This document shows positions 23,085-34,840 of a stretch of DNA of 64,000 nt, one piece after another. The notes below the pieces were generated by a model that was not told where the DNA came from, did no database searches, and was given only the letters and a program-made list of their open reading frames with translations. Position 1 is the first letter of the stretch; each line of letters begins with the position of its first letter. Position numbers and translations under genes: made by a program. The stretch spans positions 39,797,947 to 39,861,946 of the forward strand of contig NC_133776.1 of NCBI RefSeq assembly GCF_003597395.2. The letters are read 5' to 3'. Origin of the DNA: Chelonoidis abingdonii. Its lineage: Eukaryota > Chordata > Testudines > Testudinidae.

Positions 23085-24306
23085 GCCTTTGGCCTATTTG
23101 ACTTCTTTCTCTCTCTCTCTTATGTTTCTATTCCATGCGGAACATATGGCCTTCACCACTGCTTTCCATCTTTGCCTGTCTCCTGTTGTAGGCTTAGCAT
23201 TTTCCCATGTCATTTTTATAGGCTTCTATTGTGTATTTCCATGTATCCTTGGTCTGTCACGTTGCTATTTGCCCTAGGGGTTCCACTCCAGTGCCTCTCA
23301 TGGTATGTTATTCAGATCTTTTCTCCATGTATGTCCTAGCCATCTCCATTTTCATTCTGGAATTTCCTGTCCCATCAGTGTCTGTTTTGTTCTCCTCCAC
23401 AGTTCTTTGACTGTGACATTTTCTGGCCCTCTGAATATTGAAGATTTTTCTAACAGCTGTTTATGAAAACATTAAGTTTAGACAGTAAGGTCTTAACTCT
23501 CCAAGTTTCAGCACCATATAGTAAGATTGACCACAATGGTATTAAATATTCAAAGTTTAGTTTGGAAGGCAATATTTCTGTTTCTTCAGATCAGCTTTAG
23601 TGTTAGAAAGACATGTCTGGCTTTTACTGTTCTGGCTTTAATGTCTTCATCTGTTCCACCTGTTGTATTCACAGTGATGCCAAGATATATGAAATATTTG
23701 GCTTCTTTTATGTCAATCCCAGAAAATGTTATTGGTATTTTTTTCTATGTGTTGATTCTCATGGTTTTAGTTTTATTGGTGTTGATTTTCAACTTACAAA
23801 TTGTGCACAGACCTGTAGACAATTTGTTTTGGCTTCCATGTCTCTGTGAGTATGAGATAGCAAAGTTGATGTCATCTGCAAAATCAAGGTTCTCTAACTT
23901 CTGGGTAAAAGTCAATTGCGTGCCCCTTGGATGTTTTGTCATATTACCCAATACACTAACAGAAAAAAAGATCATGGGTAACATAAAACAGTGTTGTCTG
24001 ATATCCATAGTAACCTCAAATGGCTTACTCAGTTCACTATTATGTATTAATTGGCATGTCATATATTCATAAAAGCTCTGAATGATGTCCACAAATTTCT
24101 GAGGGATTCCATAGCAGTATAGCAACTTCCATAAAACTATTCTATCTACTGTGTCAAAGGCTTTTTGGAAATCTATAAGAATCATATAAAGCAGTGACTG
24201 ACATTCAATTGATAATTCTATTGTAATACAGAGCATTACTGTTTGATCTATACATGATTTCTCCAATGTAAACCCTTTCTGTTCTTATCATAACTTTGAA
24301 TCTACC
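23085..24306 (-). mobile_element. RTE-like LINE, reverse transcriptase and 3' part (minus strand)
   Basis: The minus-strand frame at 23745-24266 encodes RT core motifs: GFTLEKSCIDQT (with the read-in), MILIDFQKAFDTVDR, WKLLYCYGIPQKFVDIIQ, and the catalytic LDFADDINF box. The end KLKINTNKTKTMRIN resembles the RTE-type segment INxxKTKxM. To the left, the 3' part (23085-23745) translates in pieces like an RTE C-terminus (for example ERWKA.., RNIREREKE-like words in broken frames). The protein continues on the other side of the LTR at 25691. The clade name is inferred from motif style; another non-LTR clade remains possible. Confidence 0.75.
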
Positions 24307-25690
24307 TGTGATGGGTTGGGTCACAGAGACCACCTTGGGACTGCCACTTGATGTGCTGAGACTACCTCTGAGCCCATTTTTCCTGCCAACTTGGGACTTC
24401 AGTACCCTGTCTTGTTAAGCTAGACATGCTAGCCTGCTGCCAGGGGCGGCTCCAGGCATCAGCATGCCAAGTGTCAAGGGTGTCAAGCCACTGGGGACGC
24501 TCTGCCAGTTGCCATGAGGGCGGCAGGCAGGCTGCCTTCGGCTGCTTGCCTGTGGATGGCCGTGCCTGAGGGAAGTCTGCCAAAGCTGCAGGACCAGCGG
24601 ACCCTCCGCAGGCAAGCCGCCGAAGGCAGCCTGCCTGCCATGCTTGGGGCGGCAAAATGCCTGCTGCAAACACAGACTCAGGTCTGAACCACGTCACCCA
24701 AAAGCTGCAGACTTAACTGAAAATGACTTAGAAAGTGATCCTGTCTCCAGTACCCAGATACCCAGTTCCCAGTAGGATCTAAACTCCAAATAAATCCATT
24801 TTACTCTGTATAAAGCTCATACAGGGTAAACTCGCAAATTTTCCCCCCCTATAACACTGATAGAGAGATATGCAAAGCCGTTTCCTCCCCCAGGAATTAA
24901 TTACTTGCTCTGGCTTAATTAATAAGCAAAAAGTGATTTTTCTTAAGTATAAAAAGTAGAATTTAAGTTTTTTCAAGTAATAACAGACAGAATAAAGTAA
25001 GTGGCCAAGCAAAATAAAACACGCAAGTTTAAGTCTAATACATTAATAAACTGAATACAGGTAAATCTCACCCTCTGAGATGTTCCAATAAGCATCTTTC
25101 ACAGACTAGACTCCTTCCTAGTCTGGGGCCAATCCTTTCCCCTGGTGCAGTTCTTGTTAGTTCCAGCTCAGGTGGTAACGTAGGGATTTCTCATGACTGG
25201 CCACACCTGCTTTTGTATCTTTGGCACAAGGCAGGAATCTTTTCTCTCTCTCCCTCCCTATCCCTCCTACTAAAAGGAAAAGCACCAGGTTTAAGATGGA
25301 TTCCAGTACCAGGTGACATGGTCACATATTCTGTGAGACCTCAAGCCTCCATTCTTTCTGGGCTGACTCACAGGAACACAGGAAGGCTGCAAGTAAACAG
25401 AGCCATTTACAACCAATTTTCCTAGTTAATGGGAGTCATCAAGATTCCAAGACACCGTTAATAACCTGCACTTTGCATAATTATAATAGGACCTCAGAGT
25501 TATATTTCATATTTCTAGTTTCAGATAGAAGAATGATACATTTATACAAATAGGATGACCACTGTCAATAGATTACAAGCTTTGTGATGATACCTTAAAA
25601 GAGACCTTTTGCATGCAGCATATTCCAGTTACATTATATTCATACTCACTTAGCATATTTTCATAAAATCATATGGAGTGCAACGTTACA
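24307..25690. mobile_element. Solo LTR inserted in the RTE-like LINE
   Basis: The segment starts TGTGATGGGTTGG and ends AACGTTACA, giving the TG...CA termini of a retroviral-type LTR. It separates two collinear parts of one LINE, so it must be an insertion. The flanking pentamers CTACC (left) and CTTCT (right) match at three of five positions, consistent with a decayed target duplication. It is longer than a usual LTR because it carries a 219-bp insertion at 24441-24659, leaving about 1,165 bp. No retroviral coding frames are present, so it is a solo LTR. Confidence 0.7.
24441..24659. mobile_element. Short hAT-like element nested in the LTR, 8-bp target duplication
   Basis: The octamer CCTGCTGC flanks the insert on both sides (24433-24440 and 24660-24667). 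The insert begins CAGGGGCGGCTCC and ends GCTTGGGGCGGCAAAATG. It is GC-rich and strongly self-complementary (for example GCTGCCTTCGGC and GCCGAAGGCAGC). An 8-bp duplication is the hAT signature. The right end lacks the complement of the first 13 bases, so the copy may be terminally truncated or have recruited an internal end. It does not encode protein; open frames here are GC-rich chance frames. Confidence 0.75.
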
Positions 25691-25950
25691 CTTCTGTTGT
25701 CTTTATTCTGTCTAGAATAATGCATGCAAATACCTTACTTGTGACAGACAGCAACTGAAGGCCTCTCTAATTCTTACACAGACTGAGGTCTCCTTTCTTT
25801 GGCAGTGTCACTATATGATGCATTTTCCATGTTTTTGGTATTTTTTCCTTCTTCCCAAATCTTATGTAAGATCCTATCAAAATGTCTACTATATTCTTAC
25901 AGTCTCCCCTAGAAGCCTCCGTTATAATGTTATTTGACCTACAGTATGTT
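25691..25950 (-). mobile_element. RTE-like LINE, upstream part beyond the LTR
   Basis: In broken minus-strand frames this reads KIPKTWKMHHIVTLPKKGD, then RGLQLLSVTSKVFACIIL, then DRIKT. These are the RT motifs that precede the part at 23085-24306 (family pattern: IPxxWxxxxIVxxxKKGD...RGxxLLSxxSKVF...I). The two parts together give a single LINE truncated at its 5' side. Confidence 0.7.
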
Positions 25951-27509
25951 ATTACATGATACAGTCTTCAACATTCAAGGACCTTTTGTGCACAAGCACA
26001 AGACACCAGCTATAACTCTACCAATATCACTTCAGAATGCAGCACAAGAGTTGGGATAGGCAGGTTGGTCATCAGTGAGAGAGATCTGGATGCTGTTCCA
26101 CACATCTTGGGCCCGATTCTCCACTGCATTACACCAGTTTTATTGTGCTGTATTGAGTGGAGTTTGTACCTAAGAGTAAAAGAAATCATATATAGTTAGG
26201 TTATAGAGGTGAAATATAAGTATTAGTATTGTAACACAGGCGTTACAGGCTGCAGGCTTGTGAGATATTTAGCTTAGCCATACAAGGTCTCAAGTCTGAA
26301 GATAGGTTGACATGAGTAGCTAACCAGCGAGTGACCCTATATCACAAGATGAAACAGTCACCAGAATAGAAGTGTTAACTGCTGATATTTAGGAAATATA
26401 TATTGAAATGTACCAGTCAAAACAGATTAGAGGAGTTTCTGGTATTTTGCAGACAGATGGTGTCAGTAATGAGCCAACCACAAGTTGTTAGAGTGTTTGA
26501 GTGATGTAAATGTTAATAAGCATAAGCTTAGAAAACCAGGGCACCCCAAGGTAGTAGGACATGGAAGTTCAAATAAGGAAAAGGAATTGAAGCCTTCATA
26601 AATATGTATGAACCCAGTAGGCGTCAGCATCACACATTTAAAAGCTGTCTCATTGCCTACATGCCTGGGTAGATGCCAGGATGACAACCACTGATGATGA
26701 TGATAATATTGAGAATGATGAGGATGATGACTGACACCTGGGAGTTCTCTCCAAAAGATGGTATGAGTAGTGCAATGCTAGATGTTCACTTTGCTCTCTC
26801 TCTCCTTTACCAGATTGCGGTGTTTGTATTGTTGTTTGACTGGCTAATAAAAGTAACTATGACAAAAGGAGCACACTGTTGTCCCTGTTGTATACCATGG
26901 GGTCCACCTTCTATTGATAACTTCTCCACTGCAGTCGATCTTGGGGCTGAACCCTCACACTTCAAGTAGGTGTTTAATTCCTCACATTGGGATGGATAAT
27001 TAGTTAAAGTAACTTATGACTATAAATAAGACTATAAGCTACACAGGTGTACAACTGAAAGAATACAGCTGAGAATTAGATCTTGTACATTCATATTAGG
27101 GGTCTATGTGGCTGCAGAGGGTCAGTCTGATAGCCAGCTGGTCTAGTGATCAGGCAGTGACTTCACTGTTCTTTCTGACCTTGTCATTCTAGAGGGGGCC
27201 CTGGCTGAGTCATATGTGGTGGGCCTCAATCTATTCTGAGTCACTCTTCTGAACTCTTAAAAGTCTGCCATAGTCAAGATACATGGGGAGGATCAACCGG
27301 GTTCCAACCCAGGGCCCTAGAGGGTATCTAACCACTTGTTAGTCCACCCCAAGTTATACTGCCCCATGGGTCGCTTCCTACCAGACTGTGATTCCTCTGT
27401 TTGAGGCATAGTCACAGGCTCAGGAGTACCCACTTAGTGTGTCAGTGGGACAATGTCCCATTCTTCACAGGCTCTTCTGAGTCTCCAACTCCCAAAGTTG
27501 AGGTGGGGT
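25951..27509. other. Unassigned intergenic DNA
   Basis: A GAT-rich simple repeat lies at 26691-26732. The stretch at 27090-27509 is more GC-rich and may be an old LTR or another repeat, but no paired ends were found. No gene is seen. Confidence 0.45.
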
Positions 27510-28399
27510 TGTCATAAATAGATAGCTAAGGGTTAATGTTTCTTTTACCTGTAAAGGGTTAACAAAGGGAACCAAACACCTGACCAGAGGACCAATCAGG
27601 AAACTGGATTTTTCCAAAGTCAGGAGGGAATTTTTTGGACTCTGAGTCTTTTGTTTGTCTCTCAGCTATGAGAAGCTTCTTTCTTCTTCTAATCTTCTGT
27701 TTCCAACTTGTAAGTACAGGTAGAAACAATATAGGCTTTTATGTTGTTTGGGTGTATTTACATGTGTGTAACTTGCTGGAATGTTTCAAATTGGATATCT
27801 TTTTGAATCAGACTGTTTATTCATATTTTTCTTTATAAGCAATGGCCCTGTATTGCATCTTGTTACAGAGAATATGTTTATGTCTTTTCTTTCTTATATA
27901 AAGCTTTTCTTTTTAAACCTGTTTGAGTTTTCTCTGGTTAAGAGAAAGGAAAGACAGGGGAGGGGAAACACTACGCTCCGTGTTTAACTCTCCTAGTGTC
28001 CCAGGGCGCGGAAGAAGCTAAGGGGAGGAGAGATAGAATCTCTTCTGTTTCCTTGTATTTGGGGTTTGTCTCTTTGTGGAATAGAGGAGATATGCTCTTG
28101 GTTTGTGATGTAAAGAGATTGCATCAATACTCCCAGGTTAGCCCAGAGAGGAAAGTCTGGGTGGGAGAGAGAGAGGGGGAAGGGAAGTGGGTCATTTCCC
28201 TTTGTTGTAGGCTCAGGGCTTCTGAGTCTTGGGGTCCCCCAAAGAAGGTTTGGGGAGACCAGAGGGGGCCAAAACCCTGGAATTTTTGGATGGTGGCAGC
28301 AAGATCAAAGCTAAGCTGGTAAGTAAGCTTAGAAGGGTTCATGATAAGCACCCAGATTTTGGACGCTAAGGTCCAGATTTAGGAAAGATGCTTATGATA
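27510..28399 (+). mobile_element. Solo retroviral-type LTR with perfect 5-bp target duplication
   Basis: The segment begins TGTCATAA and ends TTATGATA; the two ends are near-perfect inverted repeats (the last base pair of the usual TG...CA is changed to TA). The pentamer GGGGT flanks it on both sides (27505-27509 and 28400-28404). A TATA-like TATATAAAG lies at 27895-27903. With no internal coding region and exactly one LTR, recombination between two LTRs of a former endogenous retrovirus is the simplest origin. The plus orientation is inferred from the TATA-like box. Open frames inside it are not genes. Confidence 0.85.
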
Positions 28400-28404
28400 G
28401 GGGT

Positions 28405-29588
28405 GAATCTGGATCACTGCTTTCTGAATAGCCTTAGGAATTCTGCTGTCACTCCTCTCACAGCTCCAGGCATCAGCCTCGCTTCTTAATGCAACCTGTA
28501 GCTCCTTCCTGCCCTGCCCCACCCCAGGCCCACCAGTGCCTTTTTAAACTGTCCATCCACATGAAACTTGCCCTGCTGCTGGTGAGGGGTGGGGTTTCCC
28601 AAGCCCAGTGCTTCTCTGTGCCTGGCCTTGATTTAATGTGGGTCTGTAAACCACGTCACACAGACACAGGGCGAGCTGAGCATATAACTTTTTATATTTA
28701 GATATTTTTTTCAAAGTTGCTTATCAAGAGGCATTGTGGCCTGCTGGAGAGAGCACTTGGCTTTATTGCCCAGTATTGCCAAACCTAAGTGTTCAAAAAT
28801 CGTGAGTCAGGATTCAAAAAATCATGAAATTAAGTTAAAAATAATAAATGTTGGGTTCTTTTTATTTGTCTTCTAGTTTGTTAGTCTATAGGATGCCCAT
28901 GGTTCATGTTTTCAAACTTACTTCCACAGTGATGAAGGCTAGAAACTTACTTGAAAAAATACAGTCAACAAATAACTGCCCAGGCAAATTATCCAGGGAT
29001 TGTTTCTTCTTCAAGTTATGATCATCACCAGGAGGTAGAAATTGTTCTGATCTGGTGTTTGTGCTTGCATTCAGCAACAGCAGGCACTGGGCACAGATTG
29101 TCTCTGAAAAGAATTTGCTTTAGGTCTAGAAAGAGAATAACAATCTGCAGTGCCATACAATGTTTAGCAGACTTACAGGCCGTGTTTTTTGCAAAGAAAG
29201 GAACTAAGTGAAAAAGACCACTAGTATAGTATTGTAGAACTGAGCAAATAATTCACAAATGAATTGTTTATTTGACAAACTTCCCCACTTTTTCTGTTCA
29301 CTGTCCGCAGGCACCTCATAGATTTTTGAAGCATAATCATTATTCAGAATAACAATGAAATGGATCACTAGTTTCATTTAGTCTCTGGCTTCCAATTTGA
29401 TACATAATATTTGAAATTTGAGATGTGCTGCACACTAGAGCTAGTCAGAAAACAAGAATTCAGTATGCAAAAAAAAAGAAAAAAAATTCAGTGCTTCAAA
29501 GTGTGTTTTTGTTCTACATCAGAACAGAAACGAGACTTTTTGAAATTTTTCAAGAAAGAAACACACCACCCCAGAATAGCCAATAGCC
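28405..29588. other. Unassigned intergenic DNA with a possible old repeat
   Basis: TGCCAAACCTAAGTG and TCAAAAAATCATGAAAT at about 28765-28930 resemble a palindromic repeat that I associate with turtles, but only one arm is clear. The remainder holds no supported feature. Confidence 0.4.
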
Positions 29589-29712
29589 CAATAGTTAGAG
29601 CACTCATTGGCCATGTTGGAAATCCAGGTTCAAGTCCCTGTTTTTCCTGATTTAGAGCAGGGATCTGAACCTCAAGTCTCCCATATTCCAAGCAAGTGCT
29701 CTAATCACTGTG
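29589..29712. repeat. Palindromic tRNA-like repeat
   Basis: The left arm (ATAGTTAGAGCACTCATTGG ... GGTTCAAGTCCCTG) and the right arm, read on the minus strand (GTGATTAGAGCACTTGCTTGG ... GGTTCAGATCCCTG), are each tRNA-like. Each carries a box-A-like TTAGAGCAC segment and a box-B-like GGTTCAAGTCC (left) or degenerate version (right). They are arranged tail to tail around a short GTTTTTCCTGATTTAG spacer. It sits within A/T-rich sequence at 29488-29875 that resembles the GAAA/TTTC repeat group. Confidence 0.65.
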
Positions 29713-30137
29713 TTTTTCTCTCTCTCTCTTTCACCAGAAACCATTCTGGAACCAAGAAACCTTCCAGATGAAATTTAAAGCGATATGTTTTTTTCAAAAA
29801 AGATCTTGTTTCAAAATAGTAGTATTTTACAATGAAAAAGCATTTAATCGAGAAATTTCTAGCCAGCTCTACTGCATAGTTGGAATTGGTCACATAAATC
29901 ACATGGGTTTGGTTTTGTCCTCTGATTGGATGAGTGTAAGTCCCATAAAAAAGGTATCTGATGCAAATTCTTATGGAAAGGAAGTTAAGGCCCTCATCTG
30001 CAATGAGCTCAGTTTGTCAGTGGGGATGTGTATGGGCACAGGGGTCCACCTGTGCAGATCTTATTAAGAGATTGGGAATAACTTTGTTTTTTTTTTATGA
30101 ATATTTGAGCATGCAGTCTGTGAAATGTATGCTATTA

Positions 30138-30402
30138 AAACTCAGCATGGTGTAGTGACTAGGGCAACAGACAAGGACACCTGTGTTCAATTTCAGGCTT
30201 TGCCACCTGGGCAAGTCATTTTATCCCACTGTGCCTCTGTTTTCCTTACAATCCTTTATCTGCCTTGCCAGTAGACGATGAGCTCCTCAGGACAAGGGAG
30301 TATATTGCATGATTGTGTTTGTATAGTGCCTACCATAATGTGGTGCCAGTCTTGGCTAAGGTTTCGTTAGGTACTACTGTGATATAAATAAATCAGTCAT
30401 GG
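30138..30402 (+). mobile_element. MIR-like SINE, nearly complete
   Basis: The head reads CAGCATGGTGTAGTGACTAG with a box-B-like GTGTTCAATTTCAGG. It is followed by CTTTGCCACC, GGGCAAGTCATTTTATC and TGTGCCTCTGTTTTCC (MIR-like core), then the 3' tail GTTTGTATAGTGCCTACCATAAT and ending ACTACTGTGATATAAATAAAT. The tail is the one shared with the L2-like LINE at 36535-37505. Confidence 0.75.
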
Positions 30403-32614
30403 TGTGATGTACCTGTATGGATTTCTGAACATAAGTTTTGAAATATGCCTTAATGAACATCCTTACAATTTTCATTTATTTCATTTAGTTAAATTGCAAC
30501 CTCACAAGACCCAGCTTTATTATAGTGCTTGACAGCATGGGACTCATCTGTAATCCCTTTGATTTCCTAATTGTGTGTGTTTTCTTCTTCCAGTACTGAG
30601 GCCCTGATTTGAAAGAGTTACTTTAAGTATGTAAGCAGTTCCTATGAAATATGTCAGACAATTCACATGCTTAAATTTAGGCACGTGCTTATGTATCATA
30701 CTGTATCAGAGTCTGAGTATCATCTGGCTTTTTAAAACTGATATTCTAATTAGGCAAGAGTGCTCAGTGTATGACATGGTCCTTGTGGCCTGGAGAACAA
30801 GCCAACCATTCTGTAACCACACTCTACATAACTTCTGTGCCAATGCTTTACTCAACAGCTAAAAACTCAGCTTTCATTTCTGCCTATCCTGCCTAATATC
30901 ACTCATTTCTGTTGACCACTTCGATCCAGCCTGCTTTGGTATTTTTGACTATTTCCCTTTGAACAAATAAAGCTTAAGAAAGATTCATATCCTAACATCT
31001 GGGAACCAAAAATAAAAACATTTACTACAGGATGTGGTGAGATTATTTTCCCCACCACAGAACTAGTATAGATTTTATCCAGGGTACAGTATGCTGTTGT
31101 AAAATTCTTGTTTATTTCTCACATGAGACCTGTGGATAAATCCTACAGAATGACAAACATTTCCATAGAGTTTTAGCCCTACTTACAGAATTCTAAAGCA
31201 GAATTCTAAATACACTATTATTACATCTGATTACATTTTATAGGTTGCGTTAAGCATGATAGAGATACAATATCACTACCCATTAAATTCTATTTTTTGA
31301 AAAGTAATCTCTATTGAACTCTATTGCTTTCATTCCTATTAAACTTTATAGATTTTTTCCCATATGAGCATCAAACAATAATAATTAAAATCCCACTAAA
31401 ACATTACTATACTGATCATCGCCTAAGAGAATATTATACCGATACTATAGTGGACTTTGTCAGCATGTTTCCAGTTTCCTTTCTGCCAAAAGAACATTGA
31501 AAACCTATAAAGTGACAAGAACTACACATCTTCCAATAAAAAGCTCCACTCCATTTTGAGAGTTAGTTTCAGTAGCGCTCACCAGAAGTAAGGTGATGAA
31601 GGGCAGATTGCCAAGCAGTCGTACAAGTTTTTACGATCAATAGCCCTTTAGAGAAGAGAGGTTTCTTTTTTTTCCTTTTAAAAATCCTTTCTTCCCGAAA
31701 GAACTAAGCACCTAGAAAGGTGACTTTTCCATTCTACGACTCAAAATATAACAAATTTTACAATGCTTCTGTATGATAAAATATGTAATAGACTTGTCTG
31801 GTTGGGATCACTCCCAGAAGCCACTGTTACCGAAACAAAACACATTGATGTCTTGTTTTTTGAAATCACAACCATGCCTTGGCTTCTTTTGTAATGTTAT
31901 CTAAACTGTAGGGATACTAGAAAATATGCCCTCAGTCTGGCTTGTGGGGGTTGATCACAAATGGAAGTTAAAAATCTGCCAATCCAAAGGAGCTGAACCA
32001 TGAATGACAATGAAAGCCTCTTTCTTTCTGAATGTCATAAATATTAGAAGTTAATTTATGGACTCCTTTTCCTGAAGTGCAGACACTTAATCTGAATTCA
32101 CTGACAAGCTGGCTGTTTTAAAGTGAGTTGGATTTCAAAGTTCCTGTAGATATAGAGGCAGTAGTGCAGTACCTTCCCTGATTGCCTGATCAACATTCCA
32201 CTTGAGCTAAGATACCAGTTACTGGTTTTTGTGCCTCTTGACTAAATATTGCAGCTTCTTGCTTAACATGTAAGCTGTGTACATATCTACTGCAAAGCTA
32301 GATGTTGAGAGACATATTGACTTTTTTCAAAGTCAATGTGTGTACAGCATTTGAGACAATATAGCAATAAAATTGTTTAAATTGTGAAAACATAAAAGGC
32401 ACTCAAACTCTCATCTCTCTTTGTTTTGAGAGGAGTCTCTTATTGATGAAGATGAGAACCAGGGAGTCTTCTCAGTCTTAACATGCTTGGAAGAAGGAAT
32501 GATAGTTTTGGGATTAAAGCAATCAGCTGGGAGACAGAAGGCCTGCTGTCAGAGATATGGGTGTATACCTGAAGCATACTACTGAAGTCAGTAGATACAA
32601 CAAAGAACAATTTG
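30403..32614. other. Unassigned AT-rich DNA with a short palindromic repeat
   Basis: Positions 30599-30710 (CCCTGATTTGAAAGAG ... CATGCTTAAATTTAGGCACG) belong to the AAGCATG/CTTAAG group. The rest has no supported feature. Confidence 0.45.
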
Positions 32615-32845
32615 ACAACCGGGCTCTATTCGTGGCACAGCTACAGACTTCCAGGGTGACCGTAGGCACGTTACCTCAACTTTCTGGGCCTCAGATTCCC
32701 AGTCTATAAAACGAAGAGATGAATTCTGACCTCACTCACAGAGATGCTGTAAGGCCTAATTCATTAATATTAGGAAAGCGTTACAAGTTCTGAAAAGGGA
32801 AAGTGCTATAGAAGTGGAAATTATAACTACTACCCTCTGGCAACC
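32615..32845 (+). mobile_element. MIR SINE (plus strand)
   Basis: GGCTCTATTCGTGGCACAGC, GGTGACCGTAGGCACGTTAC, TGGGCCTCAGATTCCC, TCTATAAAACGAAG and GGAAAGCGTTACAAG follow the MIR order (head end, core, CTCAGTTTCC, TGTAAAATGGGG, and tail). The 3' end (AAGTGCTATAGAAGTG) is of the variant common in reptiles. It is diverged. Confidence 0.7.
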
Positions 32846-34068
32846 TTTTATATTTTCAGATATTGAAATATCTTGGAAGTTAGAGGGTGGTTTGTCACAC
32901 TGGAAGTCTCTGGTTGACCCCAAATCACTTTTTAGGACCAGTAACCAGCAGCAATGTTTGCATATTATTCTTTTACCCTGGCACTAAAACCAGGGATCCC
33001 TTTGCAGGATCAGACCTCATATTACAGTCATGATGAGCAGAATTTTTCTAGTTTTCATCATGCTGGGTAAAACGAGACATTCTTGGAATTTCTGAGGTTA
33101 AGGGGAAAACAGGGAAGATAGGATTGGTGATAGGATATTTGAGTAAGCAGACTTGTTTTGTAGTAAGTTATGTGGATATTAGATCAGCGCTGCTCATTGC
33201 TGATAATAGAAATAAACATATGGTGATGTCATCATTGACACCTGTGGACACCATTGAATCTCACTGAGTAAGTAGCCTGGGGAGAGCTTGAATAAAAATA
33301 TATGGGAAGAAGGAAAATGAAGAAGAAGATGGACATTCCAGGCAGTTAGTTGACAAGGTTAGAGGTGACAGTCATACACATTTTAAAAAGCAGATAAAGA
33401 TTGCATTGTCAGGAGTGCTAACAGATTCTGAAATGCTTTTTGCTAAGCGTCTGCCACATGTCTAAATAAATCGACACACACTGGGGCTCCACTGGTCTAG
33501 ATTATTTTTCTGCTATAACAAGCATGCTTGATTGCCAAGGCCTGCCATTCCTGGGACCAAATCAAAGATAGGATATTAACGTATTTCAAAGATGCAGCAA
33601 GCAAGGCAATAGAAGAATGCAAATAAATCAATTCTGCATGCTTAAGCCCATCTCCGTTTCATGCACGTCTGGTGATGGAAAATGATTTTTTTCCATCCTG
33701 CCTTATCATTCTGAGGTATGAAAAACAGAATTTGTCACAGTAATGAAGCACAGGAAAAGGCAGCTTGTTATAAACTGATTACAGTGTAGATTGAAGGGCT
33801 GGTTCTCATTAGCTTTGTTAGATTGGACATGATCCTTGGACTGGAGTAATTATTGCAAGTAAGTTTTGAAAGAGAGGGTGGGCCTTCTAGTGCAATGTAC
33901 TATACACAATTGCAATAACAAGAAAGAAAAATATTTCCTTATTGAACAATTCCAAAGCTGGATTAGTTTAAACTTTCTAAATTTCTTATTAAGATACCCA
34001 AAAAGGAAAACAGGCCTTTGGTTGGAGCATAAGCATCCAGCAGTTTCGAACTATTAGCATATGCTCTG
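32846..34068. other. Unassigned intergenic DNA
   Basis: No gene or repeat can be supported. The frame at 33866-34057 shows no motif. Confidence 0.5.
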
Positions 34069-34835
34069 TGTGACAGATGTGAGAGGTGGGAAGTGTAAAG
34101 AATTCAAATGACTATATTGAAATGTGCCAGACAAGCATGGACTTTTGGGACACTACCTATTAAATGGGAATCCCTGGGGAGCAGTTAATGCAAATACCAC
34201 AACCCCAGTTATGCAAAACTAAACCAAACCAACCAACAAAAAACCTACCACCTTTTGTAGCTGTACCCTGAAGAGAGTGACATCGACTGGTGATTACCTG
34301 TTCCCAGGGATTGGAGATCAAAGACCGGAGTATAAAGAAATGGCTGATCTGCCTCGCCTTGGTTCCTGATCAAAAAACTGAAATGAACTTGTAACCACAG
34401 GGAAAAACTAGTTGTGGGATTTGAAAGACCGACACCTACCTCAGCCCTAGGTTGGAGTTTGGGGTGACCTCTTGTAAGCTTTCTAGTCTATGTGCAGGTT
34501 CCTCTTTTGTTTTTAGAGGCTTTCTTTGTAGTGCTTTTACCTAAAGATGCTTTAGGAGCTGTGTGGTAATTTGTAACTGCTGGCAATACATTGTTATACA
34601 CTGGTCTCAGAAAGTAAGTAAAGCACAGGTGCTGGCCTTTTAGGCAGACTGGCTTGCTAGGATATCTCAGTATAGATCAAGGACCTGTGGAGCCTTAAAA
34701 CACTGGGCAGAAGCGAGTGAAATGTGTGTCTCTGCCCAAGAGAAGTGATGGCTGGGAGTCAGAAACCTTTAAGCAGGTGCCCTTGAGGGACCACAGAGGG
34801 GGAAATACAGGTGCAGTTTCCCTCAAACTGTTACA
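34069..34835 (+). mobile_element. Solo LTR with 5-bp target duplication (one mismatch)
   Basis: The segment begins TGTGACAG and ends CTGTTACA, which in reverse complement is TGTAACAG: seven of eight bases match. The flanking pentamers are CTCTG (34064-34068) and CTTTG (34836-34840). The interior has no coding sequence; the small frame at 34717-34977 runs out over the right boundary and is not a gene. I recognise the family as a common LTR of turtles from memory. The orientation is a guess. Confidence 0.75.
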
Positions 34836-34840
34836 CTTTG

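Noticed and set aside
24362..24697. 111-codon and 84-codon GC-rich frames
   Set aside because: They cover the GC-rich MITE nested in the LTR and its flanks; low-complexity Ala/Gln/Pro translation is compositional.
27996..28322. 108-codon plus-strand frame as a possible retroviral coding region
   Set aside because: It lies within the solo LTR and has no motif of any retroviral protein.
29589..29712. A functional tRNA gene
   Set aside because: Only box-A-like and box-B-like words are present, the arms are inverted copies, and no cloverleaf with an acceptor stem can be drawn from the visible sequence.
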